Positions 56,287 to 64,000 of a stretch of DNA of 64,000 nucleotides are shown here, in pieces. A program made the translations under genes and the position numbers. Location of the stretch: positions 1 through 64,000 of the forward strand of contig CAMBOI010000003.1 of NCBI GenBank assembly GCA_945869265.1, given 5' to 3'. The notes below the pieces were generated by a model, which made no database searches, was not told the origin of the DNA, and worked only from the letters and a program-made list of their open reading frames with translations. How positions within the stretch are numbered: position 1 is the first letter of the stretch; each line of letters opens with the position of its first letter. The DNA comes from an uncultured Prevotella sp. (GTDB lineage Bacteria > Bacteroidota > Bacteroidia > Bacteroidales > Bacteroidaceae).

Positions 56287-57132
56287 ATGGATTTAATATC
56301 AACAATAGTAATTGCAATTGTAGAGGGACTTACGGAATTTCTTCCAGTTTCTTCTACAGGTCACATGATTATCGCACAGAACATCCTGGGTGTGGAGAGC
56401 ACTGAGTTTGTCAAGGCTTTTACCTTCATCATCCAGTTTGGTGCTATCCTTTCGGTAGTCGTTTTGTATTGGAAGCGCTTTTTCAAGCTTAACAAAACTC
56501 CCATTCCCGAAGGCTCCAATGCATTGAAGAAATTCTTGCATGTTTATGATTTCTATTGGAAACTGTTGGTTGCCTTTATTCCGGCAGCAGTGTTGGGATT
56601 GCTTTTTAGTGATGCCATCGACGCCATGCTCGAGAGGGTAGAGGTAGTGGCAGTGACATTGGTCATTGGTGGTGTATTTATGCTTTATTGCGACAAACTG
56701 TTCAACAAGGGCAGTGAGAATACCAAACTTACCGAACGCCGCGCCTTTATGGTGGGATTATACCAGTGTATCTCGATGATTCCTGGTGTGTCGCGCTCTA
56801 TGGCAACAATCGTGGGCGGTATGTCGCAGCGCCTTACCCGTAAGGCAGCTGCCGAGTTCTCATTCTTCCTCGCTGTTCCCACTATGTTTGCCGCCACGTT
56901 ATATAAGATGTATAAGCTTCTTAAGGACGGCGGCATCGAGATGATCACTGACAATATGACTACACTTATAGTGGGAAATGTGGTTGCTTTCATAGTGGCT
57001 ATGCTTGCCATAAAGTTCTTCATAGCATACGTTACAAAGTATGGATTCAAGGCATTCGGCTGGTATCGTATAATAGTAGGAGGACTTATCCTGATATGGC
57101 TTCTTATGGGTAACTCACTTGAAATGGTATAA
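56287..57132 (+). CDS. uppP: Undecaprenyl-diphosphate phosphatase
   Basis: [34 protein letters not shown]. Confidence 0.95.
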   Translation: MDLISTIVIAIVEGLTEFLPVSSTGHMIIAQNILGVESTEFVKAFTFIIQFGAILSVVVLYWKRFFKLNKTPIPEGSNALKKFLHVYDFYWKLLVAFIPAAVLGLLFSDAIDAMLERVEVVAVTLVIGGVFMLYCDKLFNKGSENTKLTERRAFMVGLYQCISMIPGVSRSMATIVGGMSQRLTRKAAAEFSFFLAVPTMFAATLYKMYKLLKDGGIEMITDNMTTLIVGNVVAFIVAMLAIKFFIAYVTKYGFKAFGWYRIIVGGLILIWLLMGNSLEMV

Positions 57133-57135
57133 CGG

Positions 57136-57831
57136 ATGAATTTCATAGAAGGAGAATACATATATCTCAACAAGCCTTATCGTATGTCGAGTTTCGGGGC
57201 ATTGGCGCGTGTGCGCTACCTCATCTCGCAGAAGGAAGGAGTGAAGAGGGTGAAGACGGGGCATGCCGGAACGCTCGACCCCCTTGCCACCGGTGTGCTC
57301 ATACTCTGCACCGGAAAGAAAACCAAGGAGATTGAGCGACTGCAATACCATACCAAGGAATACACCGCCACACTGCAACTCGGTGCCACCACGCCAAGCT
57401 ATGACATGGAGCACGAGGTGGATGCCACTTATCCCACAGAGCATATCACACAGGAGCTGATTGAGGAGAAACTCAAACTCTTCATTGGCGACATCCAACA
57501 GGTGCCGCCGGCTTATTCGGCATGCAAGATTGGAGGCGACAGGGCATACAAACTGATGCGCAAGGGCAAGGACGTGGAACTGAAGCCCAAGACGCTGCAT
57601 ATCGACGAGATAGAGCTCACCGACTTTAATCCCGAGACGATGCAGGCAAGCATCAGGGTGGTGTGCGGCAAGGGCACATATATACGTGCCTTGGCCCGCG
57701 ACATTGGCGAGGCTCTCGGTAGTGGTGCCTATCTCACGGCGCTCTGCCGCACCCGACTTGGGGACGTAAGAATCGAGGACTGCGTGAAGCTCGACGATGT
57801 GCCGGAGTGGCTTGAGCAGATTGAAGGTTGA
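57136..57831 (+). CDS. truB: tRNA pseudouridine(55) synthase
   Basis: GHAGTLDPLATGVLILCTGKKTK. Confidence 0.95.
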   Translation: MNFIEGEYIYLNKPYRMSSFGALARVRYLISQKEGVKRVKTGHAGTLDPLATGVLILCTGKKTKEIERLQYHTKEYTATLQLGATTPSYDMEHEVDATYPTEHITQELIEEKLKLFIGDIQQVPPAYSACKIGGDRAYKLMRKGKDVELKPKTLHIDEIELTDFNPETMQASIRVVCGKGTYIRALARDIGEALGSGAYLTALCRTRLGDVRIEDCVKLDDVPEWLEQIEG

Positions 57832-57900
57832 AGGTTGAAGGTTGAAAATTGAAGATTGAAGAATTGAAAGATTGAAATATTAAAGAATCATTTAGATATA

Positions 57901-59061
57901 ATGAAGTTATCAGAATTTGGATTTAATTTGCCTGAAGATCAGGTGGCCCTTGAGCCGCCTTACAAGGCATTTACAAATGATGACGGGTCGGTGGACAAGG
58001 TTTACCGCCGTGATGAGTGCCGACTCATGGTGCTCCACCGTAAGAGTCAGAAGATTGAGATGTTTAAGACTGACGACGACGGCAAGGAAATCAAAGGACC
58101 TGATGGTAATGGAGTGTACATGACATTCCGTGACGCCATCAAATACTTCGATGAGGGCGACACATTCGTCTTCAACGACACTGCGGTATTTCCTGCACGC
58201 CTTTATGGTACAAAGGAGAAAACTGACGCAAAGATTGAGGTGTTCTTGTTGAGGGAACTGAATGCGGAATTCCGTCTGTGGGATGTATTGGTGGAACCGG
58301 CACGCAAGATTCGTATAGGCAACAAACTGTTCTTCGATGGCGACGGACCAATGGTGGCTGAGGTGATTGACAACACCACAAGCCGCGGACGAACACTGAG
58401 ATTCCTCTACGACTGCCCTCATGAGCAGTTTAAGAGAGAGCTCTTCGGACTGGGCGAGGCTCCACTGCCACGATATATCGTTGACCGCCGTCCAGCCACT
58501 CCCGACGACATGAATAACTTCCAAACCATATATGCCAAGAATGAGGGTGCAGTAACTGCTCCTGCCACTGGTCTCCACTTCAGTCGCGAGATGCTCAAGA
58601 TGATGGAGATAAGGGGTATCAACTTTGCATACGTCACACTGCATTGCGGACTCGGTTGTTTCGACCCTATAGAGGTGGAAGACCTGTCGAAGCACAAGAT
58701 GAACTCAGAGCAGATGAAAGTGAGCAAGGCGGCATGCGACCTGGTCAACAAGACAAAGGACAACGAACACCGCGTCTGTGTGGTGGGAGTAAGTACGGCT
58801 CGCGCCACCGAAACAGCAGTGGGCACCGACGGCAGACTGAAGGAGTTTGACGGATGGACCAACAGGTTTATTTTCCCGCCGTATGACTACGGACTTGCCA
58901 ACTCGATGATTGCCAATTTCTATCATCCCGAGTCGATAATGTTGATGGCAACAGCCGCCTTCGGTGGCTATGACCTCGTGATGGAGGCATACAAGAAGGC
59001 ACTTAAGAACGGCTACAGATTCGGTTGCTATGGAGATGCATTGCTGATACTTGATGATTGA
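57901..59061 (+). CDS. queA: tRNA preQ1(34) S-adenosylmethionine ribosyltransferase-isomerase
   Basis: FVFNDTAVFPARLYG; APATGLHFSREML; TLHCGLGCFDPI. Confidence 0.93.
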   Translation: MKLSEFGFNLPEDQVALEPPYKAFTNDDGSVDKVYRRDECRLMVLHRKSQKIEMFKTDDDGKEIKGPDGNGVYMTFRDAIKYFDEGDTFVFNDTAVFPARLYGTKEKTDAKIEVFLLRELNAEFRLWDVLVEPARKIRIGNKLFFDGDGPMVAEVIDNTTSRGRTLRFLYDCPHEQFKRELFGLGEAPLPRYIVDRRPATPDDMNNFQTIYAKNEGAVTAPATGLHFSREMLKMMEIRGINFAYVTLHCGLGCFDPIEVEDLSKHKMNSEQMKVSKAACDLVNKTKDNEHRVCVVGVSTARATETAVGTDGRLKEFDGWTNRFIFPPYDYGLANSMIANFYHPESIMLMATAAFGGYDLVMEAYKKALKNGYRFGCYGDALLILDD

Positions 59062-59062
59062 A

Positions 59063-59097
59063 AATGAAGAGTGAAGAATGAAGAGTGAAGAATGAAT
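59063..59097 (+). repeat. Heptamer array bridging the queA stop and the folK start
   Basis: aatgaag agtgaag aatgaag agtgaag aatgaat. Confidence 0.9.
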
Positions 59098-59508
59098 CAC
59101 AAAGTATATTTCAGTCTCGGTTCCAACCTTGGCGACAAGGAGGGAAACATACGCGAGGCTATCAGCAGAATAGGGGAGTTGATTGGCGAGGTGGATCGCC
59201 AGTCAACTCTCCTCGCTACTGAGCCATGGGGCTTCGAGTCGGATAATACATTTGTCAATGCAGCCATACGTTGCACCACGTCTCTTTCTCCATTTGAGAT
59301 ACTCAATATCACGCAGAACATTGAGCGAGCCATGGGGCGCACCCTCAAATCAGTGGATGGACAATACCACGACCGCATCATCGACATTGACATCCTCATA
59401 TACGATGACCTTCACATCACCACTCCCCAACTCACTCTTCCACATCCTCTCATGAAAGAGCGCGACTTCGTGATGATTCCACTCAAAGAAATATTGCAAA
59501 TCGGTTAA
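59092..59508 (+). CDS. folK: 2-amino-4-hydroxy-6-hydroxymethyldihydropteridine diphosphokinase
   Basis: YFSLGSNLGDKEGNIREAI; DRIIDIDILIYDDL. Confidence 0.93.
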   Translation: MNHKVYFSLGSNLGDKEGNIREAISRIGELIGEVDRQSTLLATEPWGFESDNTFVNAAIRCTTSLSPFEILNITQNIERAMGRTLKSVDGQYHDRIIDIDILIYDDLHITTPQLTLPHPLMKERDFVMIPLKEILQIG

Positions 59509-59577
59509 ATAAGGTTAAATATTGGAGCTCTGCGCAAAAAACTCATTTCTCATTTCTCATTTCTCATTCTTTTTTCG

Positions 59578-59585
59578 TACCTTTG
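59578..59585 (+). promoter_or_regulatory. -7 element (TACCTTTG) of rpsO, after a (CTCATTT)n heptamer array
   Basis: ctcatttctcatttctcatttctcattcttttttcgTACCTTTGc. Confidence 0.6.
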
Positions 59586-59638
59586 CACCCGCATTTTGCA
59601 AAACAACGTATTTATAACATTATTAATTAATTAAATCT

Positions 59639-59908
59639 ATGTATTTAGATCAGGCAAAAAAACAAGAGATCTTTGGACAGTACGGAAAGTCTAACACTGA
59701 TACTGGTTCTGCTGAGAGCCAGATAGCATTGTTCTCATACCGTATTTCCCACTTGACGGAACATCTGAAGAAGAACCGTAAAGATTATACTACTGCAAGA
59801 TCCTTGACCCAGCTCGTAGGTAAGCGTCGTGCATTGCTCGACTACCTCTACGACCGTGACATCAATCGCTATCGTGCGATTATCAAGGCTCTCGGACTTC
59901 GTAAGTAG
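59639..59908 (+). CDS. rpsO: 30S ribosomal protein S15
   Basis: GSAESQIALFSYRISHLTEHLKKNRKDYTTARSLTQLVGKRRALLDYL. Confidence 0.97.
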   Translation: MYLDQAKKQEIFGQYGKSNTDTGSAESQIALFSYRISHLTEHLKKNRKDYTTARSLTQLVGKRRALLDYLYDRDINRYRAIIKALGLRK

Positions 59909-59924
59909 GAAGCAGAAAAACATC

Positions 59925-59957
59925 AATCCCGCAGACCATTCGGCTTGCGGGATTATT
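59925..59957 (+). terminator. Terminator after rpsO
   Basis: TCCCGCAGACCATTCGGCTTGCGGGATTATTTTT. Confidence 0.7.
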
Positions 59958-59973
59958 TTTAAAGGTAAAAAAG

Positions 59974-61773
59974 ATGCAAGATATTAGGAACATAGCAATT
60001 ATTGCTCACGTCGATCATGGTAAGACGACTTTGGTAGATAAGATGATGCTCGCGGGCAACCTATTCCGTGACGGACAGGACCTCAGCGGACAAGTTTTGG
60101 ATAGCAACGACTTGGAACGTGAGAGAGGTATCACGATTCTCTCGAAAAACGTGTCAATCAACTGGAAAGGAACAAAAATCAATATCATCGACACTCCGGG
60201 ACACTCCGACTTCGGCGGTGAGGTGGAGCGTGTGCTCAATATGGCTGACGGATGCCTGCTGCTTGTGGATGCCTTCGAGGGTCCAATGCCGCAGACACGA
60301 TTCGTGCTGCAGAAGGCATTGCAGATAGGACTCAAGCCCATCGTGGTGGTGAACAAGGTTGATAAGCCCAACTGCCGACCCGAGGAAGTGTATGAGATGG
60401 TGTTCGACCTTATGTTCTCACTCAATGCCACTGAGGACCAACTAGACTTCCCTGTTGTGTATGGCTCCGCCAAGAACGGATGGATGAGCGAGGACTGGAA
60501 ACAGCCTACAGACAACATCACTTATCTGCTCGACAAGATTGTTGAGGTGATACCTGCGCCCAAGGTGATTGAGGGTACACCACAGATGCTCATCACGTCG
60601 CTCGACTATTCGAGCTACACTGGACGTATCGCTGTGGGACGTGTACACCGCGGTACTCTCAAGGAGGGACAGAATATTTCTATCTCTCATCGCGACGGAA
60701 AAATCGAAAAGACCAAGATAAAGGAACTGCATGTGTTTGATGGTATGGGACGCAAGAAGGTGCAAGAGGTGCAGTGTGGCGACGTGTGTGCCATCATCGG
60801 ATTGGAGAGGTTTGAGATTGGAGACACTATCTGCGACTTCGAGAACCCCGAACCACTGCCTCCTATCGCTATCGACGAACCTACAATGTCGATGCTCTTC
60901 ACTATCAACGACTCGCCCTTCTTTGGCAAGGAGGGTAAGTTTGTCACATCTCGACACATAAACGACCGACTGCAGAAGGAACTGGAGAAAAACCTCGCCT
61001 TGAGGGTGAGCCAGTATGAGGACTCCACCGACAAGTGGGTGGTCAGCGGACGTGGTGTGCTCCATCTCTCTGTGCTCATCGAGACAATGCGTCGCGAGGG
61101 CTACGAACTGCAGGTGGGACAGCCGCAGGTGATATACAAGGAGATAAACGGGGTGAAGTGTGAACCTATCGAGGAGATGACTATCAACGTGCCCGAGGAG
61201 TTTGCATCTAAGATGATCGACATGGTGACACGCCGCAAGGGCGAGATGACATCGATGGAGTCGCAGGGCGACCGTGTGAATATCGAGTTCGACATCCCCT
61301 CGCGTGGTATCATCGGATTGCGCACCAACGTGCTCACAGCATCTCAGGGAGAGGCTATCATGGCGCACAGATTCAAGGAATATCAACCTTACAAGGGTGA
61401 CATCGCAAGACGTGTAGCCGGTTCGATGATTGCCCTTGAGAACGGTACGGCTTATGCTTACTCAATCGACAAACTGCAGGACCGAGGCAAGTTCTTCATC
61501 GATCCGGGCGACGAGGTGTATGCAGGCGAGGTGGTAGGTGAGCATGTTCACGACAACGACCTTGTGGTGAACGTGGCAAAGGCGAAGCAGTTGACTAACA
61601 CCCGTGCCAGTGGTTCAGACGACAAGGCTCGCATCGTGCCGCGCACTGTGCTCTCGCTCGAAGAGGCTCTTGAATATATCAAGGAGGACGAACTCGTGGA
61701 GGTCACTCCAAAGAGTATGCGCATGCGCAAGACTATCCTTGATCACAACGAGCGCAAGAAAGCGAGCAAGTGA
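59974..61773 (+). CDS. typA: Translational GTPase TypA/BipA
   Basis: AHVDHGKTTLVDKML, DTPGHSDFGGEVER, NKVDK. Confidence 0.97.
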   Translation: MQDIRNIAIIAHVDHGKTTLVDKMMLAGNLFRDGQDLSGQVLDSNDLERERGITILSKNVSINWKGTKINIIDTPGHSDFGGEVERVLNMADGCLLLVDAFEGPMPQTRFVLQKALQIGLKPIVVVNKVDKPNCRPEEVYEMVFDLMFSLNATEDQLDFPVVYGSAKNGWMSEDWKQPTDNITYLLDKIVEVIPAPKVIEGTPQMLITSLDYSSYTGRIAVGRVHRGTLKEGQNISISHRDGKIEKTKIKELHVFDGMGRKKVQEVQCGDVCAIIGLERFEIGDTICDFENPEPLPPIAIDEPTMSMLFTINDSPFFGKEGKFVTSRHINDRLQKELEKNLALRVSQYEDSTDKWVVSGRGVLHLSVLIETMRREGYELQVGQPQVIYKEINGVKCEPIEEMTINVPEEFASKMIDMVTRRKGEMTSMESQGDRVNIEFDIPSRGIIGLRTNVLTASQGEAIMAHRFKEYQPYKGDIARRVAGSMIALENGTAYAYSIDKLQDRGKFFIDPGDEVYAGEVVGEHVHDNDLVVNVAKAKQLTNTRASGSDDKARIVPRTVLSLEEALEYIKEDELVEVTPKSMRMRKTILDHNERKKASK

Positions 61774-61776
61774 TTA

Positions 61777-62463
61777 TTAAATTCTTAAAAGGAAATCCCT
61801 CGTTGTTTGAAACGACGTTTCTCCCACGGTATTCCAAAAGTCGTGATACATGGCGGCATTGGTGTCCTTGAGGGGAATGTCGCTGATGACACGGAACGAG
61901 ATAAACGGAATGCCGTAGATATGGCAGGTCTGGGCTATTGCCGCAGACTCCATATCTACGGCTGCCGCTTCGGGGAAATGACCTACTATCTCGCGCATCT
62001 TTTCGCGGGAATCAACAAACCAGTCGCCGGTGACTATCAGTCCGGCATGCACTCTCGGGGATACCGACTTGGCTATTTCTACAATGTCGGATGGCGACTT
62101 ATAGCGTGCCGGCATGCCTTGCACCTGGCCATATACTGTCTTGCCGATGGCTTCGCCGCAATATACGTCGTGATATGCCAATTCGGTGCTCACCACCACA
62201 TCCATTACCTCAATATCTGTGCAACCGCCTCCGGCACAACCCGTTGATACCACGAGGTCGGGATTATAGCGGCGTATCAACTCGCTCACACCTACTGCGG
62301 CATTCACCTTGCCGATGCCGCATTGATGCAACACCAACTCGTTGTTGCCAAGACTTCCCATTACGAAAGTCCTGCCTCCGTCCTCTTCGGTCTTCAAACC
62401 GTCAAGCAACTCACTTATGCGACGGAATTCCTTGTCCATCGCGATTATTATACCAATCTTCAT
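61777..62463 (-). CDS. mtnN: 5'-methylthioadenosine/S-adenosylhomocysteine nucleosidase
   Basis: IGIIIAMDKEF; VSTGCAGG; AVDMESAAIAQTCH. Confidence 0.92.
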   Translation of the reverse strand: MKIGIIIAMDKEFRRISELLDGLKTEEDGGRTFVMGSLGNNELVLHQCGIGKVNAAVGVSELIRRYNPDLVVSTGCAGGGCTDIEVMDVVVSTELAYHDVYCGEAIGKTVYGQVQGMPARYKSPSDIVEIAKSVSPRVHAGLIVTGDWFVDSREKMREIVGHFPEAAAVDMESAAIAQTCHIYGIPFISFRVISDIPLKDTNAAMYHDFWNTVGETSFQTTRDFLLRI

Positions 62464-62575
62464 GCGTCTTTTGTTTTATTTTTGTGCAAAGGTACTAAAA
62501 AATCCTTATTTGTCACCACTTATTCGCATTTTTTTTGTAACTTTGTGCCCGAAAATAAAAAACATAAAAAAGAAA

Positions 62576-64000
62576 ATGAGTACATTCAAGAAATGCTTGC
62601 CTGATTTGTTGGCAGTGATGTTGTTCGTAGTATTGTCGTTTGCTTATTTCTTCCCAGCCGACACCGAGGGCCGAATACTCTATCGCCACGACTCGGCGGC
62701 AGGAGTGGGATTCGGAAGGGATGCAGCCGAATACAATAAGCAGACCGGGGAGATATGCCGATGGACTAACTCCGCATTCTGCGGTATGCCTACCTATCAG
62801 AGCGCACCGTCGTATAAGAGTATGAACACATTGCACGCAGTGGCGGATGCATATCATCTGTGGCTGCCCGACTATGTGTGGTACCTCTTCGCTTATATGC
62901 TCGGATTCTATATTCTGCTTAGGGCTTTCGACTTCCGACAGTCATTGGCGGCGTTGGGCTCGGTTATTTGGGCATTCAGCACGTATTTCCTCATTATCAT
63001 TGCTGCAGGTCATTATTGGAAGGTGATGGCATTGGCTTATCTGCCGCCGATGATTGCAGGTATAATTCTTGCATACAGGGGAAAATACCTGTGGGGACTG
63101 GCTATGACTGCCATCTTCACTGCCCTCGAGGTGCAGGCAAATCATGTGCAGATGACTTATTACTATCTCTTTATCATCATTGCCATGGTGATAGCATTTC
63201 TTGTTGATTCCATACGCAAACATCAAATGCCCCATTTCCTCAAGGCGGCAGGAGTGTGTGCTGCTGGAGCATTGATTGGTGTGATGATAAACATATCCAA
63301 TCTCTACCATACATGGGAATACAGTAAGGAGTCGATGCGTGGCAAGAGCGAATTGGTAAAGGCTAATGCCGCCAATCAGACAAGCAGTGGGCTCGACCGC
63401 GACTATATCACTCAGTGGAGCTATGGCATCGACGAAACGCTCACCCTCCTCATCCCTAATGCCAAGGGTGGAGCCTCGGTGCCACTATCGCGCAGTGAGG
63501 TGGCTATGGAGAAAGCCGACAACAACTATGTGTATATATATCAGCAGCTTGGGCAGTATTGGGGCGACCAGCCGATGACAAGCGGACCGGTGTATGTGGG
63601 TGCATTCGTATTGTTCCTCTTCCTCCTCGGACTCTTTATAGTCAAGGGACCTATGAAGTGGGCTCTTCTTGCTGCCACCATATTGTCGGTGCTGCTGTCC
63701 TGGGGACGCAACTTCATGCCGTTCACCGACTTCTTCCTCGACTATGTGCCGATGTATGCCAAGTTCCGCACTGTGGCTTCCATCCTCGTCATTGCCGAAT
63801 TCACAATCCCTCTGCTCGCAATGTTGGCATTGAAGAAGATTATCGACGATCCCGAATATATCAAGAGCAATAAGAAATATCTGTTTATCTGTTTCGCTCT
63901 TACTGCCGGTGTGTGCCTCTTGTTTGACGTCTTCCCGGGTATGTTCGATTATATTTCTGCCCAGGAGCGTCAGGCTTTCGCTGGGGCAAGTGCCGACCAG
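62576..64000 (+). CDS. YfhO-like multi-pass membrane protein (truncated at window end)
   Basis: MSTFKKCLPDLLAVMLFVVLSFAYFFP...; open to the window end; similar to Bacteroidetes YfhO-family proteins. Confidence 0.75.
   Translation, partial: MSTFKKCLPDLLAVMLFVVLSFAYFFPADTEGRILYRHDSAAGVGFGRDAAEYNKQTGEICRWTNSAFCGMPTYQSAPSYKSMNTLHAVADAYHLWLPDYVWYLFAYMLGFYILLRAFDFRQSLAALGSVIWAFSTYFLIIIAAGHYWKVMALAYLPPMIAGIILAYRGKYLWGLAMTAIFTALEVQANHVQMTYYYLFIIIAMVIAFLVDSIRKHQMPHFLKAAGVCAAGALIGVMINISNLYHTWEYSKESMRGKSELVKANAANQTSSGLDRDYITQWSYGIDETLTLLIPNAKGGASVPLSRSEVAMEKADNNYVYIYQQLGQYWGDQPMTSGPVYVGAFVLFLFLLGLFIVKGPMKWALLAATILSVLLSWGRNFMPFTDFFLDYVPMYAKFRTVASILVIAEFTIPLLAMLALKKIIDDPEYIKSNKKYLFICFALTAGVCLLFDVFPGMFDYISAQERQAFAGASADQ

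Noticed and set aside
60442-61386. 314-aa minus-strand ORF opposite typA
   Set aside because: Shadow ORF; typA is clearly the real gene.
1-64000. tRNA, rRNA or transposase/integrase genes
   Set aside because: None could be recognised by eye; absence should be confirmed with tRNAscan-SE, Infernal and ISfinder-type searches.

Overview
64-kb window from a Bacteroidetes (Prevotella/Bacteroides-type) chromosome, judged by TAnnTTTG -7 promoters, gene content and lineage-specific families (DUF4954, DUF1599, DUF4834, DUF3098, VirE/BT4734-type proteins, smalltalk peptide). Most of it (about 20.5-64 kb) is core housekeeping: xseAB, S8 protease, MATE, a dTDP-aminosugar operon with embedded purT, trxA, dnaE, psd-pssA, birA, tadA, folE, tpiA, CCA-transferase, an RND efflux operon plus an lpxA-like gene, ftsX, uppP, truB, queA, folK, rpsO, typA, mtnN and a YfhO-like protein. 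The accessory part (about 1.96-20.5 kb) holds a VirE-type primase-like module, an M15 peptidase, a BRO/KilAC antirepressor, a compact minus-strand operon (PLD/SNF2-like helicase, DUF4391, small ORF, type III Mod, type III Res, two uncharacterised coiled-coil/'NN..GTV' proteins), a DUF2442/DUF4160 pair, a lipoprotein with a C9 tract, a DUF6266 protein and a smalltalk peptide. This part is bracketed by three identical 27-bp copies of (CTGTAACG)n iterons, two of them inverted around a perfect 36-bp AT palindrome. Other notable structure: 7-bp short tandem repeats in many intergenic gaps that also form stop/start linkers, lie next to promoters and occur as in-frame 21-bp duplications inside two genes; a roughly 230-290-bp structured intergenic element present twice, plus a hairpin derivative; a DoxX-like/triosephosphate isomerase read-through fusion; and a repeat-dense 1.3-kb gap at 45.05-46.3 kb. 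All calls are by eye, with no database searches.
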